Shown: piece after piece, positions 37,890 to 49,996 of the stretch
How the letters are laid out: each line of letters opens with the position of its first letter
How positions within the stretch are numbered: the first letter of the stretch is position 1
Source of the DNA: Glandiceps talaboti
Lineage: Eukaryota > Hemichordata > Enteropneusta > Spengelidae
Length of the DNA: 64,000 nucleotides
Assembly: GCF_964340395.1 (NCBI RefSeq)
Contig: NC_135564.1
Location: 13,336,391 to 13,400,390, forward strand
Reading direction: 5' to 3'
The notes under the pieces: generated by a model
Database searches by the model: none
What the model was told of the DNA's origin: nothing
The model's input: only the letters and a program-made list of their open reading frames with translations
Program-made: the position numbers and the translations under genes

Positions 37890-39475
37890 AAACATCATTT
37901 AATATCAGAAACTTGACAGAACTTTTCAGTCACTAGATCACAATTTATTTCTCTACTTGTCGAAAACAAAAGTACAACATGCTTGCTTCACAGGAGTCTT
38001 TCCCTAATACAAGATATGTGTATAACAACCGGTTAATGACCATTGGCACAGCATAAAACAACTTACAAACACGTAGCAACAACTCTAAGTTGACACTGTT
38101 TCTGTCAAAGATGTAACTTCATCTATTTATTGGCTCAAGGACTGAGAGTTGATACTTCTATCTACACAGATGTAACCTCATCTATTGATTAGAGGGGTCA
38201 TAAAAGTCAACCTAAAAACCAGATGACTTTTATTTCGCCATTATTTACTACTTGCTAAGTATTTATTTGTTACATCAAGTCTCTATTGATGTCATTTGAA
38301 GTGTTTTTATGTTTTAACTAATAGCACTACTGGTCCATAAAATTGTCTCCGTGTCTCTGGCCACATAGCTTCATCGTCTAAAAATTAACGTTACACGTCA
38401 CATTATGTGGGTCTGTTTTGTGTAGCATAGTGATAAACAGCATCGATATCTGTGAAATATGGCCTCACAAACCTACTCCTCCACTCCAAGCATTACATTA
38501 AGTACTTCATCTCAAGTAGTTTACGAAGCTTTCAGATCTATCCCGGACCGATCATGGATTGGCGAATGCTCCGACACACCAACCGCTAACTTTCCCCGAC
38601 TTAAAAACCAAACCAGTCGCAAAACTAGGGCTATCCTTCTGCCATGAAATCTTTTGGAAGGGCTCAATAACAGGAATGAAATTTTAAGTAGACACCACCG
38701 AACAAGAATTGGCATATTGTGTGTCTAGTATTACTGGCTTTATGCGTTTTATTGGAATACTAACCTTGTAATCTGCTATAGTAGCTACTTATTAAGACCA
38801 CTACATGATCTCACAACATAATGAACAGTCCATAAAAAATATGTAACTGCACCTAAAACTTGTGAAAAGACCCTTAAAACATAAATTCAGGTCACAGTTG
38901 AAAGTCCTTGACCATTGCCATTTAGTTTATGTACGCTTTAAAAGTGCTTTTTCTCAAGGCAGGATCCGCCAACATTCCAACGCAAATACTCCAACAATTT
39001 TAATATGGTAAAGTACATGTCAGGAGAAGAAGACACTACGAACATTTGGAGTCACCATCATCACAGAGAAAGCCCTCTAGGAGACATTATCGGTGCGAAA
39101 AAGAAAACAGGGTTCAACTTTTTCAATTCTAAAAGGTTTTGTCATCAATCTGTACTGTGTAAAGACAGACAAAACAGCCATCTGGTAAAGTGATGCAAGG
39201 AATTGTTAGAATTTTTCATTTGTGTTATATTTCAAAGTCTGTTCAGTGTTACTTTCGATATCAATTACTTCAAAGATGTGCTTTATATATGTGTTCAGAG
39301 ATCTCTACCAATCATCCTGCAAGAAAAGTCCCTTTCAAAAGCACTTTTATGAGAAGTTTTAATGCATTTTCTCGGTCACTGGTGAAAATGAGTAACAATG
39401 AGAATAGTAAACTTCAGCATATCTCTTGAACAAAGAATACACTGTGTGTCTCTATGTCTTTCTTTCTCTCAGACT
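37890..39475. other. Intron, unique, no gene seen
   Basis: Mostly unique sequence. Overlapping open frames at 38459-38715 (both strands) and 39005-39429 lack motifs or splice context. 'GTAACTTCATCTATTTATTG' and 'GTAACCTCATCTATTGATTA' (near 38113 and 38171) form a small local duplication. Confidence 0.45.
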
Positions 39476-39479
39476 ATCT

Positions 39480-39542
39480 CCATCTGACTGTCTGTCCGTC
39501 TGTCTGTCCGTCTGTCTGTCTCTCACTTCCTTTCTCGCAGTG

Positions 39543-39634
<92 letters not shown>

Positions 39635-39735
39635 TTTCTTGCAGTGGTTTGACTGTTTGTCCCTGTCTGTCTCTCTGTATGTCTCTCTCCCTCCCTATCT
39701 CCTTCCCTCCATCCCTCCCCTCTCTCCCTTTCTAA
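39480..39735. repeat. (TC)n polypyrimidine tract
   Basis: (TGTC)/(CGTC) leader at 39488-39520, about 90 bp of uninterrupted TC (39543-39631), then CT-rich sequence to 39735. The segment 'TTCCTTTCT(C/T)GCAGTG(A/G)TTxxxCT' occurs before and after the TC run, so the run sits between two copies of a local repeat. Confidence 0.95.
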
Positions 39736-39739
39736 CAGT

Positions 39740-40560
39740 GATTTAGCAACAACATGATAACCCCTATCACATGACAACTAGTAGTGTAACTTCTAAAGTC
39801 TAACAACACCTATGGCTAGTATTTCGCCATGCATCTTTAATATAAGGATCATCAACAAAAACTACACCAATATTACCACACATCCAGTCATAGTAGTGGG
39901 AGTTAGTGTAGGCATTCAGTACTCTAAGGTATTTCACAATTACATCTCAAAATCAGAATATTCATACAAACTACAACATCAAGTGTGTACTATATACACT
40001 TGCCTGGTAATCATATCAATTAAACCCCATCCATCCATTTCACTGCCTTGTTACAATCTCTCCTGAACACAGGTTCTTAAAATTTTGTTTTTCCTGTCTT
40101 AAACTTAACAGTCAAAATACATGATGTATAAAAATTAGCTGTAATTATTTTACAACTTTCAGCACTTGTACAACACATGGCAACAAACTTGTAAGCAAAC
40201 CCCCCCAAAAAAACCACACCAACAATTCACTTGAAAGTTTCCAGTCTGGTCTTGGAGAACTGACTTCACATCATGCATAAAACATTAAAGGAACATTAGA
40301 CCTGTTTTCACAATGACCTTTGTCAGTTTTGCCAGGTCAGGTTACAACATGTGATTTCTACGACTGCCACGTGAGTTTCCGACACCGGGTCAGGGGTCAG
40401 CATTTACGTAAATGTAAGGCCACACCACGACTTGATAAATTTTTGATGGATAAGACTTGCCATCATTTTGTTTCCATCAAAAAGCAAACACTGAAACATG
40501 TTATATGCCCTCAGCTGTTTGACGTGTCGCAATCTACATACTTATAGAATACACATTTAC
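39740..40560. other. Intron, unique, no gene seen
   Basis: Unique sequence. Nothing recognisable beyond a short poly(C)/poly(A) junction at 40201-40212. Confidence 0.5.
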
Positions 40561-40565
40561 ATTCC

Positions 40566-40630
<65 letters not shown>

Positions 40631-40690
40631 GACAGACACACATATATACACATACATACCCACACACATATACATACATACATGCATACA

Positions 40691-40722
<32 letters not shown>

Positions 40723-40843
40723 CACATAAAGAGACAGAAAAAAGCAGACATAGAGCAACAGACAGATAGTATACAGAGAGACAGACAGCAGAGACAGACA
40801 GACAGACAGACAGACAGACTGACAGACAGACACAGACAGACAG

Positions 40844-40874
<31 letters not shown>

Positions 40875-40875
40875 T
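40566..40875. repeat. (CA)n-(CATA)n-(CAGA)n-(CA)n compound microsatellite
   Basis: (CA)n at 40569-40627, (CATA)n at about 40671-40720, (CAGA)n at 40780-40847 with interruptions, and (CA)n at 40846-40870. Same motif order as 17297-17682. Confidence 0.96.
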
Positions 40876-41019
40876 ATGTGCACACATACAAATATAATAT
40901 GCACATTGGCATGCATGCTTACTTTCTCCACCTATGTTTTTTTCTTTCCTATGTATAAATGTGTCTGTCTGTTTGTCTTACAGTATCACCTGACAAATAT
41001 ACATAACATAGAATATACA

Positions 41020-41300
41020 TTAAGTCTCTTATCTCTCTGTGTGGCTCTGTCACAGTTGCTGTTTGTCACTCAAGCTGTCAGTTTTTGCCTGTATTCCCCT
41101 CGCCATCTGTCACTGCATATCTGTCTCCCCTTCCCTCACTCAATGTCTCTTTATCCTGTCTGTCTCTTTGTCTATCAGTCTGTCTGTGTCTGTCTTGTTC
41201 TCCCTCCCTCTCTCCCTCCTTCCCTTCCCTTTACTCCATATCTTTTCCTCCTACCCTTTTCTCTGCCCTCCCCCCCTCTCTCTCTCCCCCCTCTTTACAA
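41020..41300. repeat. CT-rich degenerate tract
   Basis: About 280 bp of strongly pyrimidine-biased sequence (CTGTCTGT, CCCTCCCTC, TCTCTCTC), with no single unit. Open frames rich in S, L and P come from composition. Confidence 0.8.
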
Positions 41301-41304
41301 ACCA

Positions 41305-41925
41305 GATAACAATAACTTTTATTTACCAAATTTCCACAATGAAATTCTTTTCACTCACTCTTAATTTTCATAATTCAAACAAAATAAACCAAAAACAAAC
41401 ACATCAATAAAAGATGTTTTGTTTTTTTTTAAATTCTTTTCCATCAAAATTCATATTTAAAGAGAGGACAACCTCTGGTCCAATTTCAGGTCAAAAGATT
41501 TACAAATGTGCTAGGACCTACTTTTATTCATTATCAGCTCTCCGATAACTCTCAATCTGCCTCCATCTTTTTATTGTCGCTCATTAAAATAGAGTCCATT
41601 TATACATTGCTATATATCATCATTTAACAGTTTCCCCCATGCTAGTAATTGGCATTATGATTACCATTAATAAAACCACCATACGGGGACACCGAAGGTT
41701 ATTTTACCAAATATTAGAAACCATAAATTTAAGCAATCACTTCGATTTGCCAGATCCAAATACTAGTAAAAGACAAAGCTTATTATCAGTTGACATTTGA
41801 CAAATAATCCCAACCCGTCATCACTATCTACGCATCAAAATATGTCATTTCATCCCCTCAGGGGATATCTCATATGGTACTGATATCTGTTCTATCTATG
41901 TAGATGTTACTGCCCATACAATATC
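41305..41925. other. Intron, unique, no gene seen
   Basis: AT-rich unique sequence with no supported feature. It includes a GC-balanced patch near 41640-41760 with no recognisable motif. Confidence 0.45.
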
Positions 41926-41929
41926 TATA

Positions 41930-42222
41930 TCACATGTATAAATATTCATATTAATATGATATTGATTTCACATGTTCAGATGTTTCTACATATAAATTAT
42001 TGATTTTCAAAATATCTATATAGAGAGTAATATCACATATATACATATTCATATTAATATGATATTGATTTCACACAATTTTGATAAAGATGTTTCTACA
42101 TATAAATTATTGATTTTCAAAATATCTATATAGACAGTAATATCAATATAATATTATAAGCACACTATGTATGTAAAATTAATATACGAGATCTATGTAT
42201 GTAAAATTAATATACGAGATCT
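41930..42222. repeat. ~107-bp and 28-bp tandem duplications
   Basis: A ~107-bp unit ('ATATTCATATTAATATGATA' + 'TTGATTTCACA' ... 'TTTCTACATATAAATTATTG' + 'ATTTTCAAAATATCTATATAG') is present twice (41941 and 42048), nearly identical. A perfect 28-bp duplication of 'ATGTATGTAAAATTAATATA' + 'CGAGATCT' follows at 42167-42222. Confidence 0.93.
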
Positions 42223-42224
42223 CA

Positions 42225-42855
42225 ACATGATTTGTTCTGTATAAATTAAGAAACATACAATAATGGTGTCATTGATCGATGTGTGTATGTACATTTTTGT
42301 GTATACTGTTTATACCATTACGCATATACACATATTACACACATACATACACACAAACTACGCTCATTCTTTCAGGGTGTGTTTAGGGGTTCTTTTTGGT
42401 GTGCATGATTTAAAAATATCTCCTTATGTATTTTACCGTTTATTAGAACTTGAGGTGTTTCGATCTATGTCATAACAGATAGATATAATGTAAGGTGGTC
42501 ATCTACTTATATCTTGCCTTAGTATCCTTTGTTTAAGTATAATCGGTGGAAACGTCAAGATCAAATTTATTTATCACGACTGTTTTGCTCATTACTTTTG
42601 CAATCTATATATATATAGATACATACCCACCGATGAAGAGGAGCTCAGTCTCTTCGAAATATTTGGGTCAGAACTGTATGGTTTATGATATTATTTATAT
42701 ATACATATATATATACAATTATATATATATGTTATATATAACATATACCATTCTACTATGGTAGTTTATAAATGTCTACACACATATTTATTCCTATATA
42801 CTAAGATATCTATATTGATCAGTTATCAGTTAATCATTCAATCAGTCGGTCAGTC
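42225..42855. other. Intron, AT-rich with (TA) patches
   Basis: AT-rich sequence with (TA) runs near 42606-42618 and 42694-42745. No coding signal. Confidence 0.5.
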
Positions 42856-42857
42856 AT

Positions 42858-42977
42858 TCCCTCCCTCACTCACTCACTCACTCACTCACTCACTCACTCA
42901 CTCACTCACTCACTCACTCACTCACTCACTCACTCACTCACTCACTCACTCACTCACTCACTCACTCACTCAGTCAG

Positions 42978-43061
<84 letters not shown>

Positions 43062-43073
43062 GCAATCAAGCAA
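42858..43073. repeat. (TCAC)n to (AATC)n compound microsatellite
   Basis: About 105 bp of TCAC (42863-42969) passes through CAGTCAGTCA into about 95 bp of AATC (42977-43070). The plus-strand frame reads T-H-S-L repeated and then I-N-Q-S repeated, purely from the tetranucleotides. Confidence 0.98.
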
Positions 43074-43429
43074 TCAAAATAACTACTAAAGTGCTAAACC
43101 CCAACAACATTCACAGAGACAAAACAAGTTCATCCACATTGAATACTTCCTTTCATCTCTTTAGTACTGAAATTCTCCAGGTTTATCACAGTGTTATCTT
43201 AATTTTGACATCAAAATCCATATAAAATTATTATTTGGATAATTATTCCATGCGTACTTTACCATTTATTTAAACTCGTGAAGTATCGTTCTATGTTAGT
43301 ATACAGGTATATGTTAGGTACTTCACCTACATATATCTCACCTTAGCCTTTTGTGAAACAATATTAATTTTAAAATGTCAAGATTTATACCGTTGAAAAG
43401 AATTGTATATAGTTGTTACTTTTGCACTA

Positions 43430-43627
<198 letters not shown>

Positions 43628-43629
43628 TG

Positions 43630-44010
43630 ATATATTTATTTTTTTGTCAATTTTTTACTTGAAGTCATAAAAGATTTCTGACTATGTTCTCTAATAAGCT
43701 GCCACACTCCAATCAGATTAAATTCAATAAAGGTGGTTAACAAATGTTGACAACAAATATACACAATGAAATTAGTTTGACAAGGTCATCACATCATTGA
43801 TAAGTTATCCACTGATGCACAGAGTAAACCCTACTTGACTTTGACTTATTCTCCCCATTTATCATCCATAGTATATTCCTCTCTCTCATTTCTCATTTCT
43901 ATCATTTTATATCAACTATACACTGTAACTATATATGGTAAATATTCGTTCTAAGACTCTCCCGTAGCGTTTTAGGTTATTACATGAATACTAATATTTC
44001 AAATGAACTA
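43630..44010. other. Intron, unique, no gene seen
   Basis: Unique sequence between repeat arrays; no supported feature. Confidence 0.5.
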
Positions 44011-44011
44011 T

Positions 44012-44460
44012 AAATCTCTCACATGAAATATCGATCTAGGTTAATCTCTCACATACAATATCGATCTAGGCTATAAAATATCTATCTAGGCTAATTTCTC
44101 ACATAAAATATCGATCTAGGCTAATTTCTCACATAAAATATCGATCTAGGCTCATCTCTCACATAAAATATCGATCTAGGCTAATCTCTCCCATAACATA
44201 TCGACCTAAGCTAATCTCTCACATAAAATATTGAGCTAGGCTAATCTCTCACATAAAATATCGATCTAGGCTAATCTCTCACATAAAATATCGATCTAGG
44301 CTAATCTCTCACATAAAATATCGATCTAGGCTAATCTCTCACATAACATATCGACCTAAGCTAATCTCTGACATACAATATTGAGCTAGGCTAATCTCTC
44401 ACATACAATATCGATCTAGGCTAATCTCTCACATGAAATATCTAGGCTAATCACTTACAT
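44012..44460. repeat. 30-bp minisatellite, ~14 copies
   Basis: Unit 'CTCACATAAAATATCGATCT' + 'AGGCTAATCT', 30 bp. A variant pair (ATATCGACCTAAG followed by ATATTGAGCTAGG) occurs at about 44200-44235 and again at 44350-44390, showing that a block of several units was duplicated together. Confidence 0.96.
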
Positions 44461-46150
44461 GAAATATCCAACCCAATCTCTGATACAAACTATCCATCAT
44501 AATCTCCCACATGAAACATTCATCCTAATCTGTCATATGAAATATCCATCTTAATCTCTCACATAAAATATCTATCTAAGTTAATCTCCCATATGAAATA
44601 TCCATCCTAATCTTGGCCACAAAACATGCATACTAAACTCTTGTGTGAAATATCTTCCTAATCTTTCACATGAAATATCTATCCTAATCTTTCACACAAA
44701 ATATTTATCCTAATCTTTCACACAAAATATCTATCCAAGTCTCTCACACGAAATATCCATCTTAATCTTGCATATGAAATATCTTCCTAATCTCTCATAC
44801 AAATATCTATCACAATCTCTTACATGAAATATCCAACCTAACATTCTAATCCCTCATATGAAATAATCTTTCACACGAAATATCTATCCTAATCTTTCAC
44901 ACAAAATATCTATCCAAGTCTCTCACACGAAATATCCATCTTAATCTTGCATATGAAATATCTTCCTAATCTTTCACACAAAATATCTATCCAAGTCTCT
45001 CACACGAAATATCCATCTTAATCTTGCATATGAAATATCTTCCTAATCTCTCATACAAATATCTATCATAATCTCTCACATGAAATATCTGCCTCACATG
45101 AAATATCTTTCATAATCTCTCACATATGAATAACCAATTTTGAATCACTGAGAAGAAACTGTTATTATAATCTCAAGTACAAAATTTGAAATCTTATTTC
45201 TGCTATGAAATATTTATAATTTGTTTATTTTATATGAAATATTTACTTTGATCTGTTCATGACAAATTTCAATCTTATCTCTCACATTAAAATCAAAATC
45301 TATTTGAACTCTAATATGGAAAGTCTATCCTACTAGCTCTCATAAATTCTTATCTCTCAAATACGTTATCAATTCTAATCTCTCACATTAATTCTGATCT
45401 CTGACACACAATATCAATTCTAATCCTCCAGTTCCCTCATATATGATCTTGTATCTCTCTCATGAAACACACATTCTATTTTCGAAAATAAATTCTAATC
45501 TCATACACAAATTTCCAGTATGGTCTCTCTGACAAAATGTCCTTTCTTTTTCCTCCCATGATATATCTATTCTCTTTTCTAATACAAATTCTAATCTCAT
45601 ACACAAATTTCCATTGAGGTCTCTCTGACAAAATATTCAATTTCATCTCTCACATAAATTATCTTTTTATAGCCGCTGTTTTTAAAACAAATTCTAATCT
45701 TTTGCAGAAATTTCCATACTAATCTCTGGGACAAAATATCCATTTCCTTCTCTCACATGAAATATCCACTCTATTTTTGAATACTAAAATTCTAATCTCT
45801 TACAGAAATTCCCATTACAATTACTGTGAGACAAAATATCTATTCTCATCTCTAACATGAAGTATCTCTTTTACATTTTGAAATTTATTTATACAGGGTA
45901 ATATTTACAGAAACTTTCACTGAAATCTGTGAGACAAAATATCCATTTCCTTCTCTCACATGAAATATCAACTCTATTTTTGGATATAAATTATCATCTC
46001 TTGCACAAACGTTCATTGAAATCTCTCTGAGACAAAATATCAAAATTCCATCTCACATGAAATATTCCCACTCTATTTTTGAATACCGATTCTAATCCCT
46101 TACATAAATTTCCAATGCAGTCTCAGTGAGACAAAATATCACTGCATACC
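44461..46150. repeat. Decayed extension of the 30-bp array
   Basis: The core 'AATCTCTCACATGAAATATC(C/T)AT' continues for 1.7 kb with spacing drifting from 30 to about 55 bp and later about 115 bp. A block 'TTTCACACAAAATATCTATC' + 'CAAGTCTCTCACACGAAATA' + 'TCCATCTTAATCTTGCATATG' is repeated three times (near 44710, 44890 and 44975), a second-level duplication. After 45400 the unit changes to 'TCTAATCTC-TACA-AAATTTCCAT' plus 'TCTCTGAGACAAAATATC'. Confidence 0.85.
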
Positions 46151-46154
46151 TCTC

Positions 46155-47435
46155 GCTTGAAACATACTCACAAGAAATATGACTTCTTCTATTACTTACA
46201 TATGATATTCACTAATACTACTAGTATATATGATAATCTCATTCATCATATACGTTCACGTTATCGCTACCAAACTTTGACTCAGATATAATTTCCTATT
46301 ACTGTATTCCATATTGAGTGGTTTTTATTTCCTACTCCATATCAATATGTTGTCAGAAAACGACACTCATAAACCTTGCTTTAAGATGTATGTAGTGTGG
46401 TGTATTACCCAAACCACAACAGATAGATATTAATACCGACGACAAATAACATTTCACTGTACACACAAACATACACCAAAAAAACAGTGTGAATAGACCC
46501 CGACAATCAATTAGATTCAGTCAATAAGTTGGCTTGCCTATGTATGTAAATCTGCTCCCTAGTGAAGTAGCTGTGACTAGCTTATTAAAGCCTGGACTAT
46601 CCAGGGATTTGACCAAATTATACACTGGTCTCTGCCTCTCATGCAAACCCACAATTCACCTATTAAAACCAGTATTAGTATAAAGTTTCAATTACATCGA
46701 CTGTGGCGTCAAAATTGTGGTGACTTTTCAACAGACAATGCTAACATAATTCTTTTAAAAAAGAATCAAAATCGAGACAAAGAACGACTGCCAAAAAAAA
46801 AAATGTGTGTGCAAAAAATATTAGATTGCAAAGGGAAAGGTCTTTCAATTGGTGCTAATCAATATCCACATTCCAGGCAGATCTTTGGTATTCGGAGTCT
46901 TTTGAAGTGAAACGACGTTAGACTACAGAATCCCAATCACCAGATTAGAGTACGCTAACTTCATCAATAATTTCATAGCCACATTCCTATGTTATTACAT
47001 CACTTCATAAACGTAAACATGATGTCATTCTAATTACTGTTAATTGGCATAATGCTAATTAAACATTGAGAGGGTAGTCTTACTGGTGCATTGATTACTT
47101 GACATGACAACTAACATGGTGAGTTTGTATTTCTAATTGACTACACACAGCCGGTTTGAAAGTTACCTGTTTACCAGTTGTACCTATTCAAAGGTGCCGA
47201 GTAGGTAGCAGCAATCACGATGCCCTAATTAACCAGGCTGTATTAAAAGCTTACACCGCTATAAATATGCATGATCTTTTGTCATTCACTGGTCACTGCA
47301 TTATGTTGTACAGAATGCAGCCATTAGGAAATCAAATTAGAGGGTACATTTATTATGATTGGGAGACACCTATACCCCAAACATTGGCCTTCTGCCATTA
47401 CCAGCCTTAAGAACAAGTACACTAACAACTGTGTA
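46155..47435. other. Intron, unique; conserved-element-like block 46960-47100
   Basis: Unique sequence. 46960-47100 is dense in ATTA/TAAT cores (CTAATTACTGTTAATTGGCA, GCTAATTAAAC), a composition typical of homeodomain-bound enhancers. Open frames at 46641-46910 and 47156-47546 show no domain. Confidence 0.4.
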
Positions 47436-47439
47436 CAAA

Positions 47440-48540
47440 TTACTGTGTTCAATAATACACTAATTGAGACTTTTTACTGTTCAAATTGTAGCAAAGTACA
47501 CAAACTTGATTTTTACAGTGTACTCGAACATAATACACAAACTTAATTTTTACAGTGTATCGTAACAGTACACAAACTTGATTTTTACAGTGTACTCGAA
47601 CATAATACACAAACTTAGTTTTTACAGTGTACAATTTCAAATTATAACATTGTGTATCAACTTTAGCTTTTAGTGTATCAATTGTAACAACTACAAAACT
47701 ACTTTTTAGTGGATGAATTGTAAGATCAGCCCCCATCTACACGTAGGTTGTCCTACCTGAGGCAGTCCCGAGTCCTACCTAAGGTAGGATAGATATGTGT
47801 CTACTCATAGGAAGGTTACGGCGTAGATGTCACGCGTTCTGTCCTGACAGTACATAAGACGAAGTCAGGAGGGTTTCAGGAAAACCTCTCAAAGGTGTCC
47901 TAAGTCAGGACGGTTTCAGGACACGTTTGCGTCTACACTGGCTTCAAAATATCCTGAATCCTACCTCAGGGAGGATTTTTAGTGCCGTGTAGATGGGGGC
48001 TAGTGTATACAAACTTGAATTTTTTACAGTGTAAAATAACAGAACACAAACTTGAATTTTACAGTATACTGTAACAGAATACACAAACTTGGTTTTTTTA
48101 TAGTGTATAAATTATAACATAGCATAAAAACTTGACTTTTATAGTGTATTAAACAGAACACAAAACTTGAATTTTTTTACAGTGTATGAATTGTAAAATA
48201 GTATAGACAGATTATTCACTTTAGTGTACAAATTCTTACGGAGTATACAAGCATAGTTTTTTAATGTATGAATTGTACCACGTACAGTACAAACTAAAGT
48301 GTACAAATTGAAACAGAGGACACAAACTTGAGTTTTTAGTTTACAAATTCTAACAAAGAATACAAACATTACTTGTTTTATAGAGCATGATTTGAAACAT
48401 GTGCAATACACAGACTCAAGTGTAAAATTGTAACAGGGTACACAAACACATTTTTATATTGTAAAAATCATAAACACGGTAAGAAAACATGGCTTTTTAG
48501 GAATACAAATCATAACAAAGTACACACAGTAAAATTGTTT
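47440..48540. repeat. ~35-bp tandem repeat interrupted by a MITE
   Basis: Unit close to 'GTACACAAACTTGATTTTTA' + 'CAGTGTAT-GTAACA', about 33-37 bp. It is fairly homogeneous at 47490-47640 and decays rightward to 48540. The array is split at 47728-48001 by an unrelated inverted-repeat element. Confidence 0.9.
47728..48001. mobile_element. 274-bp MITE with 16-bp perfect TIRs
   Basis: AGCCCCCATCTACACG at 47728-47743 is matched exactly in reverse complement by CGTGTAGATGGGGGCT at 47986-48001. The interior is GC-richer than the flanks and contains CCTACCTGAGG/CCTACCTCAGG and AAGTCAGGA-GGTTTCAGGA repeats. It has no coding capacity. It interrupts a 35-bp tandem array, so insertion is the simplest explanation. 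No convincing target-site duplication is visible (flanks TAAGATC and AGTGTAT), so the superfamily cannot be named. Confidence 0.85.
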
Positions 48541-48544
48541 TTCA

Positions 48545-49605
48545 TTCAACAAATGGATGTTCATGTACTTTTGGTCCATCATTATAATTAAGGCACCTCT
48601 TCTCAGAAGATCAAAATTTTCTGGAAATTTAAAAATTTTGCCGATGTCTTATAAGCCTTACGGTATCATCATGAGTGTACTACTCAGTAATGTCAGCAAG
48701 GAGTAACAAAAAATTATAGAAATTATTGTCACTAATGTCTCCACTGAATTATCAGGATGGACTATTACATCAGCCTATAGTAGTTTACCCCGACAATGCT
48801 GAGAACATGTAAGTGAAAATTTTGAGATTTGATTTCCAAAAATTGAAACCAAATTTATTTTTCATATTATTTTCCATAGTGTAAAAATCAAAACAATCAA
48901 TAAAGATATATTTTTACAGTGCTCAAATTAGAAATCATTTATTTATTTCATTTATTTATTTATTCATTTATTTAATGAAGCATAATGCACTCCACAACAT
49001 TTTTTATGTACAAATTATATCATATGCTCACATCAGTTTCATAACTTTGTACAAATGATACCACAGTACAGTAAACATATTTACGACACGCACATCATAG
49101 CACAGTGGCGTTACTTACATCAAAGGGATTTGTTAGCAATTGGTAGAAACACTTGACAGATGGTAATATGTCAACTTGCAGTATGCTAGAACAACACCAC
49201 ACTCTACCACTTGTCTACTGATGACTGTACAAATTACCGAGGTCCACTAGGGACAAATACTCCACTACTTTCCTCTCATTATCTCCTGCCTTGCCTTAGG
49301 TACTTCTAGAGGAAACCAATTAATCTCTGTAATCATTGTTTTTTCATTTGAGATCTAGAAGGGGAAGCATCTGCCTAATGTGAAGTGTATTAACCTCCAT
49401 TCTAGCCCCGGGCTCTCCAATACAGAAAATGGATCAGTATGTCACAACATCTTGACAAAAAATCACTTTCTACCATTTGATTTCGGTCTAAATCACTCCC
49501 AAAAGAAACCGAGTATATTCAATTTCCAGGGCATCGCCGATAGAACTCAATTGGACCTCCTTGAACTATCAATAAGCACGTAGAGCAGGTAAAAAGATCA
49601 GTACA
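48545..49605. other. Intron, mostly unique
   Basis: AT-rich unique sequence with an (ATTT) patch at 48939-48976. Minus-strand 49119-49185 is exon-like with a perfect donor (GAT|GTAAGT) but does not fit the phase of the neighbouring exon; see findings. Confidence 0.45.
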
Positions 49606-49608
49606 TAC

Positions 49609-49710
49609 CTTCTGTTTGGCAAGACGTTGCTCCTGTAATAGCAACTTAGCTAGGCTTGGCGTGTTCCCATCTGAAGACTCCAGCATCCAGCTTCTCTCTC
49701 GTTCACTCAG
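49609..49710 (-). CDS. SOWAH: SOWAH-family exon, start of ankyrin domain
   Basis: Internal exon of 102 nt (34 codons, phase 0 at both ends). It encodes LSERERSWMLESSDG, then S-L-A-K-L-L-L-Q-E-Q and ends LAKQK. The acceptor is a T-rich tract ending GTACAG and the donor is AAG|GTATGT. In SOWAH proteins the segment L-x-x-x-E-x-x-W-M-L plus a short helix comes directly before K/R-D-F-x-x-G-Y-T-A-L-H-W. The match in order, spacing and W-M-L is strong. The next visible exon (1614-1703) begins at T-A-L-H-W, so D-F-x-x-G-Y is missing between them. The next exon is 47.9 kb away. Confidence 0.88.
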
Positions 49711-49882
49711 CTGTACAAAAAAAAAATTTGAAAAATTAGTATCAAATATAAAAAACAAAAAACAAAAACCTAAAATAATGATAAAAAAAATATAGGTAGA
49801 CAACGGTGGTCAGATACTGTGACATGACAGTGGTCATATACTGTAACACATGCACTGATGCAGAGAGATTGACATGGGTTAC

Positions 49883-49996
49883 CTCTATATACACACTAAC
49901 AAGATGGTGAGGTGGTTTGTCACTACGCTCACTATCACAGGGTTGGCTACACTCAGCAGTGTCCGATACCACTGCACTTGTGCACACACTGGGGTC
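49883..49996 (-). CDS. SOWAH: SOWAH-like gene, linker exon
   Basis: Internal exon of 114 nt (38 codons, phase 0 at both ends). The acceptor is CTTCCTTTTTATCAG and the donor is GAG|GTAACC. It encodes DPSVCTSAVVSDTAECSQPC, a Ser/Asp/Lys-rich part, and ends LVSVYIE. Low complexity and four cysteines; no domain recognised. It lies 172 bp upstream of the WML ankyrin exon, in frame with it, so it should be the end of the linker before the ankyrin domain. Linkers in this family are poorly conserved, so the evidence is splice sites, phase and position. Confidence 0.72.

Noticed and set aside
36906-37890. Overlapping frames with Y-P-S-Q-Y-L or K-Y-W-E-G-Y repeats
   Set aside because: Derived from the ~20-bp minisatellite read in different frames; both strands are equally open.
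38459-38715. Overlapping frames on both strands (MASQTYSSTPS and MPILVRWCLL)
   Set aside because: Short, no recognised domain, mutually exclusive, no splice or promoter context.
42758-43225. 155-codon plus-strand frame with T-H-S-L and I-N-Q-S repeats
   Set aside because: Made by (TCAC)n and (AATC)n tetranucleotides.
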